Below, piece by piece: positions 8,582-17,409 of a stretch of 64,000 nt of DNA. The translations under genes and the position numbers were made by a program. The stretch comes from Haloechinothrix aidingensis (GTDB lineage Bacteria > Actinomycetota > Actinomycetes > Mycobacteriales > Pseudonocardiaceae): NCBI RefSeq assembly GCF_013450155.1, contig NZ_JACCKD010000008.1, positions 124,001 to 188,000 on the forward strand, read 5' to 3'. How positions within the stretch are numbered: the stretch's first letter is position 1; every line of letters starts with the position of its first letter. The notes under the pieces were generated by a model. That model made no database searches. It was not told the origin of the DNA and worked only from the letters and a program-made list of their open reading frames with translations.

Positions 8582-8728
8582 ATGAGTAGCCAGCCGCGAG
8601 GAGAGATGGGGCCGGATCTCGAGTTCGTCCCCGACGACGAGCACCTACCCGAGCACCCTGACGAGGAGCAGCACGTGGTCGACGACGTCACCAGCGACGA
8701 GGACGGCTACATCGAACCACCCGACTGA
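8582..8728 (+). CDS. Small, highly acidic hypothetical protein
   Basis: A 48-residue protein in which about a third of the residues are Asp or Glu (PDDEHLPEHPDEEQ, VTSDEDGYIEPPD). It is expected to be disordered. The start is well supported by AGGAGG five bases before the ATG. A strong hairpin terminator follows directly. Its position and possible stress promoter suggest co-regulation with the SigF locus. Function unknown. Confidence 0.65.
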   Translation: MSSQPRGEMGPDLEFVPDDEHLPEHPDEEQHVVDDVTSDEDGYIEPPD

Positions 8729-8737
8729 CAGCCGCTC

Positions 8738-8800
8738 GGGGTGAGCCGAAGGACTCCTCGGATACCACATGTGTACCGAGGGGGTCCTTCGGCTCACCCC
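8738..8800. terminator. Bidirectional terminator hairpin
   Basis: A very long inverted repeat: GGGGTGAGCCGAAGGAC pairs with GTCCTTCGGCTCACCCC, and the stem continues inward with one or two mismatches (CCTCGG/CCGAGG). It separates the convergent 8582 gene and sigF and overlaps the last codons of sigF. Confidence 0.85.
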
Positions 8801-9591
8801 TCGTCTTCGGTGATGCCCTCGCGGAGGCGGGCGAGCGAGCGGCTCAGCAGCCGGGAGACGTGCATCTGCGACAGGCCGACGCGCTCCGCGATCTGCGTCT
8901 GGGTGAGGTTCTCGAAGAAGCGCAGCGCGAGGATCCGGCGTTCCCGCTGCGGGAGCACGCGCAGCAGCGGCTGCAACGACTCGTGGTACTCGACCCCCTC
9001 GATGCCCGCGTCCTCCTCGCCCACGGTCTCGGCCAGCCGCATCCCCTCGTCGTCGCCGGTGACGCTCTCCTCCAGCGAGGCCGGGTGGTAGGCGTGCCCC
9101 ACCTGGAGTCCCTGGTAGACGTCGTCGCGGCTGACCCCGAGGTACTCGGCGATCTCGGCAGGGGTCGGCGCCCTGCCGAGCCGCTGGGCGAGCGTGCTGC
9201 TCGCCGCGCTGACGTCCTGGTGCAGCTCCTTCAGCCTGCGCGGCACGCGCATCGTCCAGCTCGAGTCACGGAAGTGCCTGCGCACCTCCCCCATCACCGT
9301 CGGAACGGCGTAGGACAGGAAGTCGGTGCCCTTGCCGGGGTCGAACCGGTCGATCGCGTTGATCAACCCCAGCGTGGCGACCTGGACGAGGTCCTCCTTC
9401 GCCGCGCCCCGGCCGGAGAAGCGCCGCGCGATGTTCTCCGCGACCGGCAGGAAACCGGTAACCAGCTGCTCGCGAAGGTCCGCTCGGCGCGGGTCGTCCG
9501 CGTCCAGCCCCGCCAGCTCGTCGAACAGCGGCAGCAGGTGCTCGTACTCGTGCGAATGCTGCCGGTGCGGGGTGGCGGCGGGCTCAGTCAC
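8794..9591 (-). CDS. sigF: RNA polymerase sigma factor, SigF/SigB family
   Basis: A 265-residue group 3 sigma factor. Region 2 is recognisable in EDLVQVATLGLINAIDRFDP and FLSYAVPTVMGEVRRHFRD, region 3 in APTPAEIAEYLGVSRDDVYQ, and region 4 with its helix-turn-helix in LTQTQIAERVGLSQMHVSRLLSRSL. It directs stress or stationary-phase transcription and is held inactive by the RsbW-like protein encoded immediately upstream. The GTG start at 9591 overlaps the rsbW stop (GTGA), which indicates translational coupling. A longer in-frame start inside rsbW is unlikely. A SigF-like promoter upstream of the operon suggests autoregulation. Confidence 0.93.
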   Translation of the reverse strand: MTEPAATPHRQHSHEYEHLLPLFDELAGLDADDPRRADLREQLVTGFLPVAENIARRFSGRGAAKEDLVQVATLGLINAIDRFDPGKGTDFLSYAVPTVMGEVRRHFRDSSWTMRVPRRLKELHQDVSAASSTLAQRLGRAPTPAEIAEYLGVSRDDVYQGLQVGHAYHPASLEESVTGDDEGMRLAETVGEEDAGIEGVEYHESLQPLLRVLPQRERRILALRFFENLTQTQIAERVGLSQMHVSRLLSRSLARLREGITEDEG

Positions 9592-10025
9592 CCCGCCACC
9601 ACCGGCCTCCGCTTGGACAGTTCGATGCTCACGAGATGCTGGCCGCTCCCGACGCCATCGGGCTCGCTCCACGTCACGGCGGAGTCGGTCAGTGTGTTCA
9701 GCACCTGCCAGCCGAACGAGGACGTGCTCGGAGCCTCGGTGTGATCACTGCACACCGAGGCGGTCATGGCGATCTCGTCGGAGCCGATGGTGAAGCGGCA
9801 CCCCAGGATCGACTCGGCCGCGGCCAGCGCGATCAACGTCGCGCACGCCTCGTCGACGGCGAGCTCGAGGTCGGAGATCGCGTCCAGGTCGAAGTCGGCG
9901 CGCATCGCGATGTTCGCCGCTACCGAGCGTACGATCGGCAGGTGCACGACGTCGGCTCCGAGCCTGAGCTCGATATCGTCCCGCGAGTCGATCTCCACGT
10001 GCCGACGCTGTTCACTCACTGTCAC
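9588..10025 (-). CDS. rsbW: Anti-sigma factor, RsbW/SpoIIAB-type ATP-binding kinase
   Basis: A 145-residue GHKL-ATPase-fold protein with an N-box-like helix DLELAVDEACATLI that would bind Mg-ATP. It sequesters SigF and classically phosphorylates a STAS antagonist. The C-terminal G boxes are weak, as in the mycobacterial UsfX/RsbW group. GTG at 10025 or 10019 could be the start. It overlaps sigF by four bases and follows the small membrane-protein gene by 63 nt, forming a three-gene operon. The STAS protein at 6524-6895 is a candidate antagonist but has lost the usual phospho-serine. Confidence 0.88.
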   Translation of the reverse strand: MTVSEQRRHVEIDSRDDIELRLGADVVHLPIVRSVAANIAMRADFDLDAISDLELAVDEACATLIALAAAESILGCRFTIGSDEIAMTASVCSDHTEAPSTSSFGWQVLNTLTDSAVTWSEPDGVGSGQHLVSIELSKRRPVVAG

Positions 10026-10088
10026 GACTCACCAAGTTCCGTCTCGTGTCGTGGTCACATCGCGGGCAGGAGCGCCGGTGCACGGCAC

Positions 10089-10541
10089 TCACAGATCCTC
10101 CATGGGAGTGTAGGAGGCCCGTACACGACGTAGGCCCCGCCTCCCGCCTGCGCCCTCCAGGAAGCCGAACACCGCGGTGAGCGCGTACACCACCACGTTG
10201 GCCGCTCCGATGTTGAGCATGTCGCCCTCGTTCCCTGTGATCACCGACGCCGCCCCGTAGGCGGTCAGGCCGGTGAACAGTATGAACAGCACCCACCCGA
10301 ACAGCTGAGCGCCGACGGGACGCACCAGCGACGCCACGCCGAACACGATGACCCCGGCGTACAGGAAGTTCAGCCCCGCGCTGGCGGTGAAGATCCAGAA
10401 CGACGCATCGGGGTTCCACCCACCCAGCGTCCCGTCCGAGGCGAACAACCCCCCGATGAGCAGGGCCAGGTAGACCAGGCACATGAACGCCATGACGATC
10501 TGCCTGCCGGTGTGCCATTGATGCCTGGAACCTTCCGCCAT
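10089..10541 (-). CDS. Four-helix hypothetical membrane protein
   Basis: A 150-residue protein with four hydrophobic segments (about residues 15-33, 47-70, 78-100, 107-127) and a basic C-terminal tail. It resembles small actinobacterial membrane proteins of the DUF4383-like kind, but the match is by eye only. ATG at 10541 is preceded by two in-frame GTG codons that are also possible starts. A SigF-like promoter lies about 45 bases upstream, and rsbW-sigF follow, so it is probably the first gene of the sigF operon. Confidence 0.75.
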   Translation of the reverse strand: MAEGSRHQWHTGRQIVMAFMCLVYLALLIGGLFASDGTLGGWNPDASFWIFTASAGLNFLYAGVIVFGVASLVRPVGAQLFGWVLFILFTGLTAYGAASVITGNEGDMLNIGAANVVVYALTAVFGFLEGAGGRRGLRRVRASYTPMEDL

Positions 10542-10584
10542 CGTCACCACCCACATCCGTTGCCGGTGGAATGCTGGTACCGGG

Positions 10585-10609
10585 CTACCCACGACGAACA
10601 GCCGCAAAC
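10585..10609 (-). promoter_or_regulatory. SigF/SigB-type promoter of the membrane protein-rsbW-sigF operon
   Basis: Read on the minus strand, GTTT is followed after exactly 15 bases by GGGTAG, matching the SigF/SigB consensus GTTT-N14-16-GGGTAT. It lies 44 bases upstream of the ATG at 10541. Confidence 0.65.
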
Positions 10610-10612
10610 CTC

Positions 10613-11977
10613 CTAATCCCGCCCGTTCCGGACCGCCTCGTCGTCCCCGGCCGTCCGGGTACCCTGCGCCTCGGTCGCCATGGCGAACTCGCGGCGCGGG
10701 TGATGCAGCTCGCCGAGCGCGACGACCTGCCTGCGAAACGGCAACGACAGCAACCAGTCGGCCGCGATCCGTGCCTTGCGGTGCCACGTCGGCATGGCCG
10801 CCAGGTGGTACCCGCGGTGCGCGAGCCAGGCGGGCTTGCCCCTGAGCCGGATCCGGTAGATCTCGGCGACTCCCTGGTAGAGACCGAGACTGGCCACCGA
10901 TCCCGCGTATGCGTGCCGGTACTTGCGCGGCTTGCCACCGTGCAGCAGCGCCAGCACGTTCGTGGCGATGCGCTTGGCCTGCCGGGTCGCATGCTGCGCG
11001 GACGGCCCGCAGACGGCGTCGCTGCCCTTGCTCGTCAGGTCCGGAACCCGCGCGGCGTCGCCCGCGGCGAACACCGACCGCAGCCCCTCGACCCGGAGCG
11101 TGGGCGTGCACCGCACCCTGCCCCGATCGTCCAGCGGGAGGTCGGTGTTGCGCAGCACGGGATGCGGCGTGACGCCCGCCGTCCACACCACCGTGTCGGT
11201 GTCGAACTCCGTCCCGTCGGACAGCTCGACGTGCCCGTCGTGAACCGACGACAGCGTGGTGTTCAGGTAGGCCTCGAAGCCGCGTTCGCGCAGCACGTTC
11301 AGGATGTACCGGCCGAGGTTCGCGCTGACCTCCGGCATGATGCGGTCGGCGGCCTCCACGAGGATCCAGCGCATGTCCTCTGCAGCCACGGTGTCGTAGT
11401 AGCTCGTGGCGGCCCGGGTCATGTCCTCCAGCTCGGCCATCGCCTCCACGCCGGCGTAGCCGCCGCCCACGAACAGGAAGGTCAGCAGGCGCCTGCGGAG
11501 ATCTTCGTCGAGGGTGCTCGCCGCCGCGTCGAGCCGGGAGAGCACGTGGTTACGCAGGTAGATCGCCTCGCCGAGGTTCTTGAACCCGATGGCGTGCTCG
11601 GCCAGCCCCGGGACCGGCAGGGTCTTGGACACCGATCCCGGGGCGAGCACGAGCACGTCGTAGCCGACCTGCCGCACGTTGCCGTCCGCGACCCGAACCG
11701 TGACCGTGCTCGCGGCCGAGCTCACCCCGGTGACCTCGCCCGCGAGCACGTCGCAGTCCGGCAGGATCTCGCGCAGGGGCACGACGACGTGCCGGGGCTC
11801 GACCGAGCCAGCGGCCGCCTCCGCCAGGAACGGCTGGTAGGTCATGTAGGACCGCGGCTCGATGACCGTGATCGTCGCCCTGTCCACGGAGAGCTGCTCG
11901 CGCAGCGCCCGCGCCGCGGTCATGCCCGCATGGCCGCCACCGACGACGACGACGTGTGTCGGGTGCACTCCACGCAC
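10613..11977 (-). CDS. ndh: Type II NADH dehydrogenase (NDH-2), single-polypeptide
   Basis: A 454-residue pyridine nucleotide-disulphide oxidoreductase family flavoprotein. The FAD motif GGGHAGMTAA is at residues 13-22. The NADH-binding motif FLFVGGGYAGVE lies mid-protein, and the second FAD motif is VFAAGDAARVPD. NDH-2 enzymes pass electrons from NADH to quinone at the inner membrane face without pumping protons. A C-terminal amphipathic region could anchor it. It starts 16 bases after the small helical gene at 11994-12230, so both are probably transcribed from the SigF-like promoter at 12290-12314. Confidence 0.85.
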   Translation of the reverse strand: MRGVHPTHVVVVGGGHAGMTAARALREQLSVDRATITVIEPRSYMTYQPFLAEAAAGSVEPRHVVVPLREILPDCDVLAGEVTGVSSAASTVTVRVADGNVRQVGYDVLVLAPGSVSKTLPVPGLAEHAIGFKNLGEAIYLRNHVLSRLDAAASTLDEDLRRRLLTFLFVGGGYAGVEAMAELEDMTRAATSYYDTVAAEDMRWILVEAADRIMPEVSANLGRYILNVLRERGFEAYLNTTLSSVHDGHVELSDGTEFDTDTVVWTAGVTPHPVLRNTDLPLDDRGRVRCTPTLRVEGLRSVFAAGDAARVPDLTSKGSDAVCGPSAQHATRQAKRIATNVLALLHGGKPRKYRHAYAGSVASLGLYQGVAEIYRIRLRGKPAWLAHRGYHLAAMPTWHRKARIAADWLLSLPFRRQVVALGELHHPRREFAMATEAQGTRTAGDDEAVRNGRD

Positions 11978-11993
11978 GCCGAGAACCCCCGGA

Positions 11994-12230
11994 TCAGCTC
12001 GATTCGTTCAACAGGCGGCTGGCCATGAGCTTCTTGCCCTGTTCGGCAGCCTTCTCGTTGTTGTGCTGGATCTTGCGGAACCACTTCGCCAGCTCGGCGT
12101 CACCGTCGCGCTCGGCGTCGCTGGCGTAGGTCTCCATCTGCCAGGCGTAGTGCAGCGACGCCTGCACGACAGCCAGCAGGTTGTAGTTCTTGTCCGCGGT
12201 TTTCGCTCCCTCAGCGGCGGCAGCAGTCAT
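11994..12230 (-). CDS. Small helical protein, possibly ferritin-like
   Basis: A 78-residue, all-helical protein. The pattern LLAVVQASLHYAWQMETY...GDAELAKWFRKIQHNNEKAAEQGKKLM resembles two helices of a ferritin-like bundle, but too few metal ligands are visible to claim a diiron site. GGAGG lies seven bases before the ATG. Probably co-transcribed with ndh under a SigF-like promoter. Function unknown. Confidence 0.75.
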   Translation of the reverse strand: MTAAAAEGAKTADKNYNLLAVVQASLHYAWQMETYASDAERDGDAELAKWFRKIQHNNEKAAEQGKKLMASRLLNESS

Positions 12231-12289
12231 TCGTGTACCTCCATGTCGGTAGTCCTTGGTGGCAGGCAGGTTGCCTACCCATCACAGGG

Positions 12290-12314
12290 CTACCCACGAA
12301 GGCGCCGCCTAACC
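12290..12314 (-). promoter_or_regulatory. SigF/SigB-type promoter upstream of the 11994-12230 gene and ndh
   Basis: On the minus strand GGTTA is followed after 14 bases by GGGTAG. It lies about 60 bases upstream of the ATG at 12230. The -10 is identical to that of the sigF operon promoter. Confidence 0.5.
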
Positions 12315-12373
12315 ACATCGCCGCGCGTTCGTTCCCAGGAGCGGCACCGCTCCTCGCGTGGGAGGCGTGCCCG

Positions 12374-14074
12374 TCACGCCCGGAACGGGTGCGGAAGCAG
12401 CAGCTCGGTGTTGCGATCGCGCTCGGTACCCGTGCCGACGCCGAAGCCCTTCTGCGGGTCGTTGGCGGTGAGCTCACGCGCGAACGAGGCCACATCGTCG
12501 TCGGCGTGATCCACCATCGTCGTGAAAACCGACAGGGTGCCATCGGCGTTGTCGACGACCTCGACCAGCCGGGCCTGCGCGGGCCAGTCGATGTGCGCGG
12601 CAGTGCCGATATCCCAGAACGGGCCTTCGCGCGGGGTGATGACGTTGTTGTGCGTGTGGCCGTTGACCCACGCGATGACGCTGGGGTGCGCGGACACGGC
12701 GGCGAGCACGTCGTCGGCGTTGTGTCGCGGGAGGTCGTTGCCGTCGACCCCGGCGAACGGGTCCGGCGTCTGCACCGGGTTGTCCAGCGAGCGTGGCCCG
12801 TGGTGGCTGAACAGCAGGACCGGGATCCGCTCCTCGTCGGCCTCGGCCAGCCGCGCCTCCAGCCAGTCCAGCTGCCGCCTGCCGACCGATCCGGAGGCCA
12901 CGCCACCCGGGTTGACCGTGTCGAGCACGACCCACCGCACCTGACCGACGTCGTGCGCGTAGTAGGAGACGTTGCGTTCGATGTTCTCCGGCGTGAACCC
13001 GTGCCCGCGCGGCTCGCCCGGCGAGTCCAGGTGCGCCCGCATCCAGTCCCGCCTGCTCGCGTACTGCCGCTCGGAGTCGGCTGCGACCGTCAGCGCGGGC
13101 GCTCCCGGCACGCTGAGCTGCCCGAGCGCGGCCGCGGGGTCGGTGAGGCTGTGGCAGGTCGCGTGCAGCGGGGTCCCGACCACTTTCAGCTCCCCCTCGG
13201 CCAGCACGCGATACGGCGGCAGCACCGGGGAGTTGCCCTGCGCGAGCCCGTCGTGGTTGCCGTAGCAGCTGAACCAGGGGACGCCCACGCCTGCCGCGTC
13301 GAAGGGCAGCAGGGCCTCCTCCAGCCAGCCGGGCGCGTCCGGGTAGCCGAACAGCACCTTGTACTGGTCGGGATCCGAGGTCACGTCCGGATCCGGGTGC
13401 CAGTAGGCCCGGTCCCCGGAGCGTTGCACGCCCTCGTAGGCGTCACCCGCCCCGGACTGCGGGGAGACCTTCCGGCCGGTCAGCACGGTCCCGTCCATCA
13501 GGTCGAGGAAGGTCTCCAGCTCGTTGCCCTGCTGGTTGTCGGTGTTGTCGCCGGTGCAGATCGCCGCCTGCACCGGCGCGCCCGTCACCGGGGAGGCTTC
13601 GATCGCCCGGATCCTGCGCAGCATCGCGTCGGCGATCCGCGCGCTCGCGGCCTCCTGCGGGCGGTGGGCCGACGAGAAGATGGCCAGGCTCCCGCACTCA
13701 CCGCCGGCGTAGCGATCCAGGAACTCCACCCTCGTGGTCGACTGGGCGTCGAGCACGTGCTGGTCGGTCAGGTGCACGAACGACAGCAGGCTGTCCCGTC
13801 TGCCGTGCCTGCCCGGTCGCGGCTCGGCGAGATCGTCGCGCACCACGTACGGCTCACCGTCCCCGACGGCGACCTCGCGGTAGTCGCCGATCCGCCCCTC
13901 GCGCAGCACCGTGCCGGGGACAAGGGTGCGTGCCAGGGTGGTCAGCTCGGCGGCGGCCCGCGCGGCCCGCGGGGTCCGGTGTGCTGTCCCGGCTGACGCG
14001 CCGGTGGGGATGCCGGCGAGGGCCGCCGTCGCGGCCATCAGCCCCAGGAACTCGCGGCGGCGGGCGCGTGTCAT
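12374..14074 (-). CDS. Tat-exported metallophosphoesterase
   Basis: A 566-residue calcineurin-like phosphoesterase of the TIGR03767 type. It opens with a twin-arginine signal (RRREFLGLMAATAAL) and a GASA cleavage region, so it is exported folded. The binuclear metal motifs appear in order: FVHLTDQHVLD, CTGDNTDN, CYGNHDG, FSHHGP and VNGHTHNN. Substrates of the secreted members are not established. It lies 122 nt upstream of the LVIVD-protein gene on the same strand, and both act outside the cell. Confidence 0.88.
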   Translation of the reverse strand: MTRARRREFLGLMAATAALAGIPTGASAGTAHRTPRAARAAAELTTLARTLVPGTVLREGRIGDYREVAVGDGEPYVVRDDLAEPRPGRHGRRDSLLSFVHLTDQHVLDAQSTTRVEFLDRYAGGECGSLAIFSSAHRPQEAASARIADAMLRRIRAIEASPVTGAPVQAAICTGDNTDNQQGNELETFLDLMDGTVLTGRKVSPQSGAGDAYEGVQRSGDRAYWHPDPDVTSDPDQYKVLFGYPDAPGWLEEALLPFDAAGVGVPWFSCYGNHDGLAQGNSPVLPPYRVLAEGELKVVGTPLHATCHSLTDPAAALGQLSVPGAPALTVAADSERQYASRRDWMRAHLDSPGEPRGHGFTPENIERNVSYYAHDVGQVRWVVLDTVNPGGVASGSVGRRQLDWLEARLAEADEERIPVLLFSHHGPRSLDNPVQTPDPFAGVDGNDLPRHNADDVLAAVSAHPSVIAWVNGHTHNNVITPREGPFWDIGTAAHIDWPAQARLVEVVDNADGTLSVFTTMVDHADDDVASFARELTANDPQKGFGVGTGTERDRNTELLLPHPFRA

Positions 14075-14139
14075 GGCTGGGGATCCTAGCAGCTCGAACG
14101 TGCGGAAACGACCGAAAACGAAAGGGGGTACGAATGCGG

Positions 14140-14177
14140 GCGGGGCAGCCCGGGCTCGCCCGCCCGGACCGCCCCGC
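14140..14177 (-). terminator. Probable terminator of the LVIVD-protein gene
   Basis: GC-rich hairpin with 16-base arms carrying two mismatches (GCGGGGC...CCGGGC) and a loop of about six bases. It starts about 20 bases downstream of the stop codon at 14197. Confidence 0.45.
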
Positions 14178-14196
14178 TGCCGGTGTGTTCAGCGGG

Positions 14197-15549
14197 TCAG
14201 TTCCCGCTCCTGCTCACTCGCGGCTGCAGGACGAACAGTCCCCTGTCCATCGTGTTCACCGCGACGATTCCCTTCTGGCGGAAGTGGGAGTAGTTGCTCC
14301 ACGTGCCGCCCTCGAAGGTGGCGTTGTCGTTCTCCGGGTACACGTCGAAGAACGCGACCTCGGACAGCTCACCGGAGGCGACCTCGCTGGTGTCGTACAC
14401 GCGCAGGCCCGAGGTGTAGTTGGAGGCGTACGCGAACGAGCCCTCGGTGTAGATGTTGTGGTCGATCGATGTCGTCTCGTTGTCGAACGTTCCGTTCACC
14501 CCGGGCGCGGTCAGGTCGCTGACGTCCCAGACCCGGGTACGGGTGTTCACCCCGTGCTCGACCTCGTCCAGCTCGTCGCCGTGCAGGAAGTACCGCTGGT
14601 CGGGTGTCAACGATCCCTGGTGGCTGTAGCCGTCCTCGGCGTAGTCCTCGCGGGCCAGGGCCACCGGGTTGTCCTTGTCCGTGACATCCACGATGGACAG
14701 ACGGTTCTCGATGCCGTCGCCGACACGGTTCGCATTGGAGTTGAAGCAGATCTCGTTACCCCGGTACCTCGCGTCCGGTCCTTCGTAGATCACGCACTGG
14801 GTGTCGTGGATGTAGCCGTGCTCGGCGAAGCACCCGGCGAAGCTCGGGCTGGTCGGGGCCGTGATGTCGACCATGTGCAGACCGCCCTCGCAGGTGTCCG
14901 AGCCGACCACGTAGGCGAACCCGGTGTCCTCGTTGACGGCGACGTTGTGCGCGCGGTCGATCCCGTCGTAGTGCGCGTCCTCGTCGAAGGTCACCGGCTC
15001 ACCCGTGGCGCCGCGCAGGCGGGTGAGGTCGAAGACCTGCATGCCGTGCGGGATCTGCTCGGAGACGATGAAGGCGTGATCGTCGTGCACCTTGATGTCC
15101 CGCCAGAACGGCCGGTTCTCGTCCAGAACGTGCGCGGGCAGGGTGCCGACGTGCCGGGGCCGCTTGGGGTCGCTGATGTCGACGAAGGCCGTGCCTTCGG
15201 TGCCACCGAGAAGGGCGTAGTCCTTCTTCGTCGCCGGGTCGGTCCAGCCCCACATGTCGTTGGCGAAACTGAACCCGAGATCGTCCAGCGTCAGATGGCT
15301 GAGCATGTCCACGCCGTCACAGGGATAGGTGTCGGCGGCCATGCCCTGGATGCAGGGTGCGAACCCGCGCGGGGCGTTGCTGTCCTCCTCCGCGTCGGCT
15401 GCGGCGACAGCCTCGAACTCCTGCTGCTGCATCTCCATCGGCGGCGGCTGCACCTCGTGAAACCCGCCGTCGTGCGCGGCCGAGGGGGCAGCACCCAACA
15501 CCGCGACGAGGAGGGTCCCCACTCCCGCGGTTATCCATCTGGCTCTCAT
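14197..15549 (-). CDS. Secreted LVIVD-repeat (beta-propeller-like) protein
   Basis: A 450-residue secreted protein with a Sec signal peptide (WITAGVGTLLVAVLGAAPSAAHDGG). Several LVIVD-type repeats are visible (AFVDISDPKRPRHVG, LHMVDITAPTSPSFAG, LSIVDVTDKDNPVAL), spread over the length as in a beta-propeller. Cysteine pairs in the mature part suggest disulphides. The function of this family is unknown; a surface or binding role is plausible. GGGAGG six bases before the ATG supports the start. Confidence 0.82.
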   Translation of the reverse strand: MRARWITAGVGTLLVAVLGAAPSAAHDGGFHEVQPPPMEMQQQEFEAVAAADAEEDSNAPRGFAPCIQGMAADTYPCDGVDMLSHLTLDDLGFSFANDMWGWTDPATKKDYALLGGTEGTAFVDISDPKRPRHVGTLPAHVLDENRPFWRDIKVHDDHAFIVSEQIPHGMQVFDLTRLRGATGEPVTFDEDAHYDGIDRAHNVAVNEDTGFAYVVGSDTCEGGLHMVDITAPTSPSFAGCFAEHGYIHDTQCVIYEGPDARYRGNEICFNSNANRVGDGIENRLSIVDVTDKDNPVALAREDYAEDGYSHQGSLTPDQRYFLHGDELDEVEHGVNTRTRVWDVSDLTAPGVNGTFDNETTSIDHNIYTEGSFAYASNYTSGLRVYDTSEVASGELSEVAFFDVYPENDNATFEGGTWSNYSHFRQKGIVAVNTMDRGLFVLQPRVSRSGN

Positions 15550-15732
15550 CGTTGACCTCCCGGGTTCTCCGGTGTATATGCGTCGCCTGCCTCACCCAAT
15601 AGACTTCACACCCACTTAACAAGGCGCCATTTGGTCTAATCGTGCGGTAACACCCGATATGCACAACTGGGAGGATGCGGGCACGGCCTCACCCGCCGCG
15701 ACCTCACAGGGAGACGGGCACCACCGTGCCGC

Positions 15733-16326
15733 TCACCGGGGGATCAAGGTCAGCAGCGAGCGCAGCAACTGGAGAAGGTGCTCGACGGAGACGTTCGGGT
15801 CGATCAACCGGCGGACCGCAAGGCCGATAGCGAGGTTGACCGCCGAGTCCGCGAGCGCGCGCACCGGCACGAGCCCGCCCGGCTCCCCCGCCGGGAGCTG
15901 GTCCTCGATCGCCGCGGCGATGTGATCCACGGCCGAGCGCTGGCGATCGGCCTCGGCGGCCACGAGCGCATCCTCCGTGCGGACGTCCAGGGCGAACTCG
16001 AGCTCCAGCCGGGGCCATCCCGACGCCATCGCCTGCTCCGCCCACTGCCGGAACGCGTCGAGCTTGCCCTCGACCCCCGGTGAGCCCCGGAAGATGCTGT
16101 CCAGCTCAGCCACCCGCTCACGCTGGATGTCGCGCAGCACGTGCAACGCGAGCTCGGCCTTGCTGCCGAAGTTCGAGTAGACGACCCCGGTGGAGAAGCC
16201 GGCGTCATCGGCGACCTTCGCGATGGAGGTGGCGAGGTAGCCCTCCGCCAGGAACCGCTCGCGTGCCGCATCCAGCAGCACCTGCCGGTTGCGGTTCTGA
16301 CTCTCGGCGCGGGTCAGGCGGGGCAT
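15733..16326 (-). CDS. TetR-family transcriptional regulator
   Basis: A 197-residue TetR regulator. The N-terminal HTH (RQVLLDAARERFLAEGYLATSIAKVADDAGFSTGVVYSNFGSK, residues about 14-56) has the canonical YSNFGSK ending, and a ligand-binding helical domain follows. It is divergent from the SDR/acyl-CoA ligase pair. A 15-bp palindrome in the shared intergenic region is the likely operator, so it probably represses that pair and itself. The ligand may be an acyl-CoA or lipid; that is inference. Confidence 0.9.
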   Translation of the reverse strand: MPRLTRAESQNRNRQVLLDAARERFLAEGYLATSIAKVADDAGFSTGVVYSNFGSKAELALHVLRDIQRERVAELDSIFRGSPGVEGKLDAFRQWAEQAMASGWPRLELEFALDVRTEDALVAAEADRQRSAVDHIAAAIEDQLPAGEPGGLVPVRALADSAVNLAIGLAVRRLIDPNVSVEHLLQLLRSLLTLIPR

Positions 16327-16355
16327 GCCGGCAATACTAACATTGACATTATCCA

Positions 16356-16370
16356 GATATCACTGATATC
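16356..16370. promoter_or_regulatory. Probable TetR operator (15-bp palindrome)
   Basis: GATATCA-C-TGATATC is a perfect palindrome with a one-base centre, between the divergent TetR and SDR genes. A TTGACA at 16343-16348 reading rightward puts a -10 inside the palindrome, so bound repressor would block transcription. Confidence 0.65.
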
Positions 16371-16461
16371 CCAGTGGTGGCCGGTTGCGACGCGGTGGGT
16401 TCGGCACCGCGCGCCCGCTCGGTGAGCCGGCCCGCACGCGGCGAGGCCGAAGGAGGAGTCG

Positions 16462-17409
16462 ATGGGCACTCTCGAGAACGTGCTCGACCACCCGGTCATG
16501 GTCCGGCTCGCACGCTCGCGTGCGGCGACCCGGCTGGTCAACCCGTACTCGCCGGTCAGGGACAGCAGGTTGCGCGCGGCGGTGTCCGGCAGGACCGTGC
16601 TGGTCACCGGCGCCTCCTACGGGCTCGGCGCGGCGACCGCGCGGCGCCTCGGCGCGGCGGGCGCGACGGTGCTGCTCGTCGCGCGCACCGCGGAGGCGCT
16701 CGCCGGAACCGCCGAGTCGGTCACCGCTGCCGGTGGAACCGCGCACAGCTACCCGTGCGACCTGTCCGACCCCGAAGCGGTGAAGGACCTCGCGAGCAAG
16801 ATCGAGGAGCGGCACGGCGCGGTGGACGTACTGGTCAGCAATGCCGGAAAGTCGATCCGCCGGTCCATCGAGGACTCCTACGATCGCTTTCACGACTACG
16901 AGCGCACGATCGGCGTGAACTACCTGGGCCCTGTCCGGCTGGTGCTGGCGCTGCTTCCCGGGATGCGCGCCCGCGGCCACGGGCATCTGGTCAACATCTC
17001 CACCATCGGGGCCCTCATCCCGCCGGGTCCGCGCTGGTCGGCCTACCAGGCGTCCAAGTCCGCGTTCGACGTCTTCTTCCGGAGCGCCGCCACCGAGGCG
17101 GCCTGCGACGGGATCACCGCTACGTCGGTGTACATGGCTCTGATCAGGACCAGGATGAGCGCGCCGACGGCCATCTTCGACAACGTGCCCGGCCTGACAC
17201 CCGACGAAGCCGCGGAACTGGTGTGCCGGGCTGTCGTGGACCGGCCGCGCAGGGTCAGCCCGTGGTGGGCCGGCCTCGCCGAGGTCGGGTTCACCGCGGC
17301 CCGGTGGCCGTGGGAGGTCGTCGCGGGCCGGTTGTTCGCGGCAGGCCGGAACCGAGGCGCCGTCCCTGCCGGCAGGTCCGCGACGCGAGCCGAGGAGGCG
17401 CGGCAATGA
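16462..17409 (+). CDS. Short-chain dehydrogenase/reductase
   Basis: A 315-residue SDR. An N-terminal extension of about 40 residues precedes the Rossmann motif TGASYGLG. The NNAG-equivalent is SNAG, the catalytic serine is in LVNISTIGA, and YxxxK is YQASK. The extension and the phrase NPYSPVRD resemble the lipid-linked SadH group. AGGAGGAG precedes the ATG. The stop overlaps the start of the acyl-CoA ligase gene (ATGA), so the two are coupled. Likely acts on a lipid alcohol or ketone intermediate. Confidence 0.88.
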   Translation: MGTLENVLDHPVMVRLARSRAATRLVNPYSPVRDSRLRAAVSGRTVLVTGASYGLGAATARRLGAAGATVLLVARTAEALAGTAESVTAAGGTAHSYPCDLSDPEAVKDLASKIEERHGAVDVLVSNAGKSIRRSIEDSYDRFHDYERTIGVNYLGPVRLVLALLPGMRARGHGHLVNISTIGALIPPGPRWSAYQASKSAFDVFFRSAATEAACDGITATSVYMALIRTRMSAPTAIFDNVPGLTPDEAAELVCRAVVDRPRRVSPWWAGLAEVGFTAARWPWEVVAGRLFAAGRNRGAVPAGRSATRAEEARQ

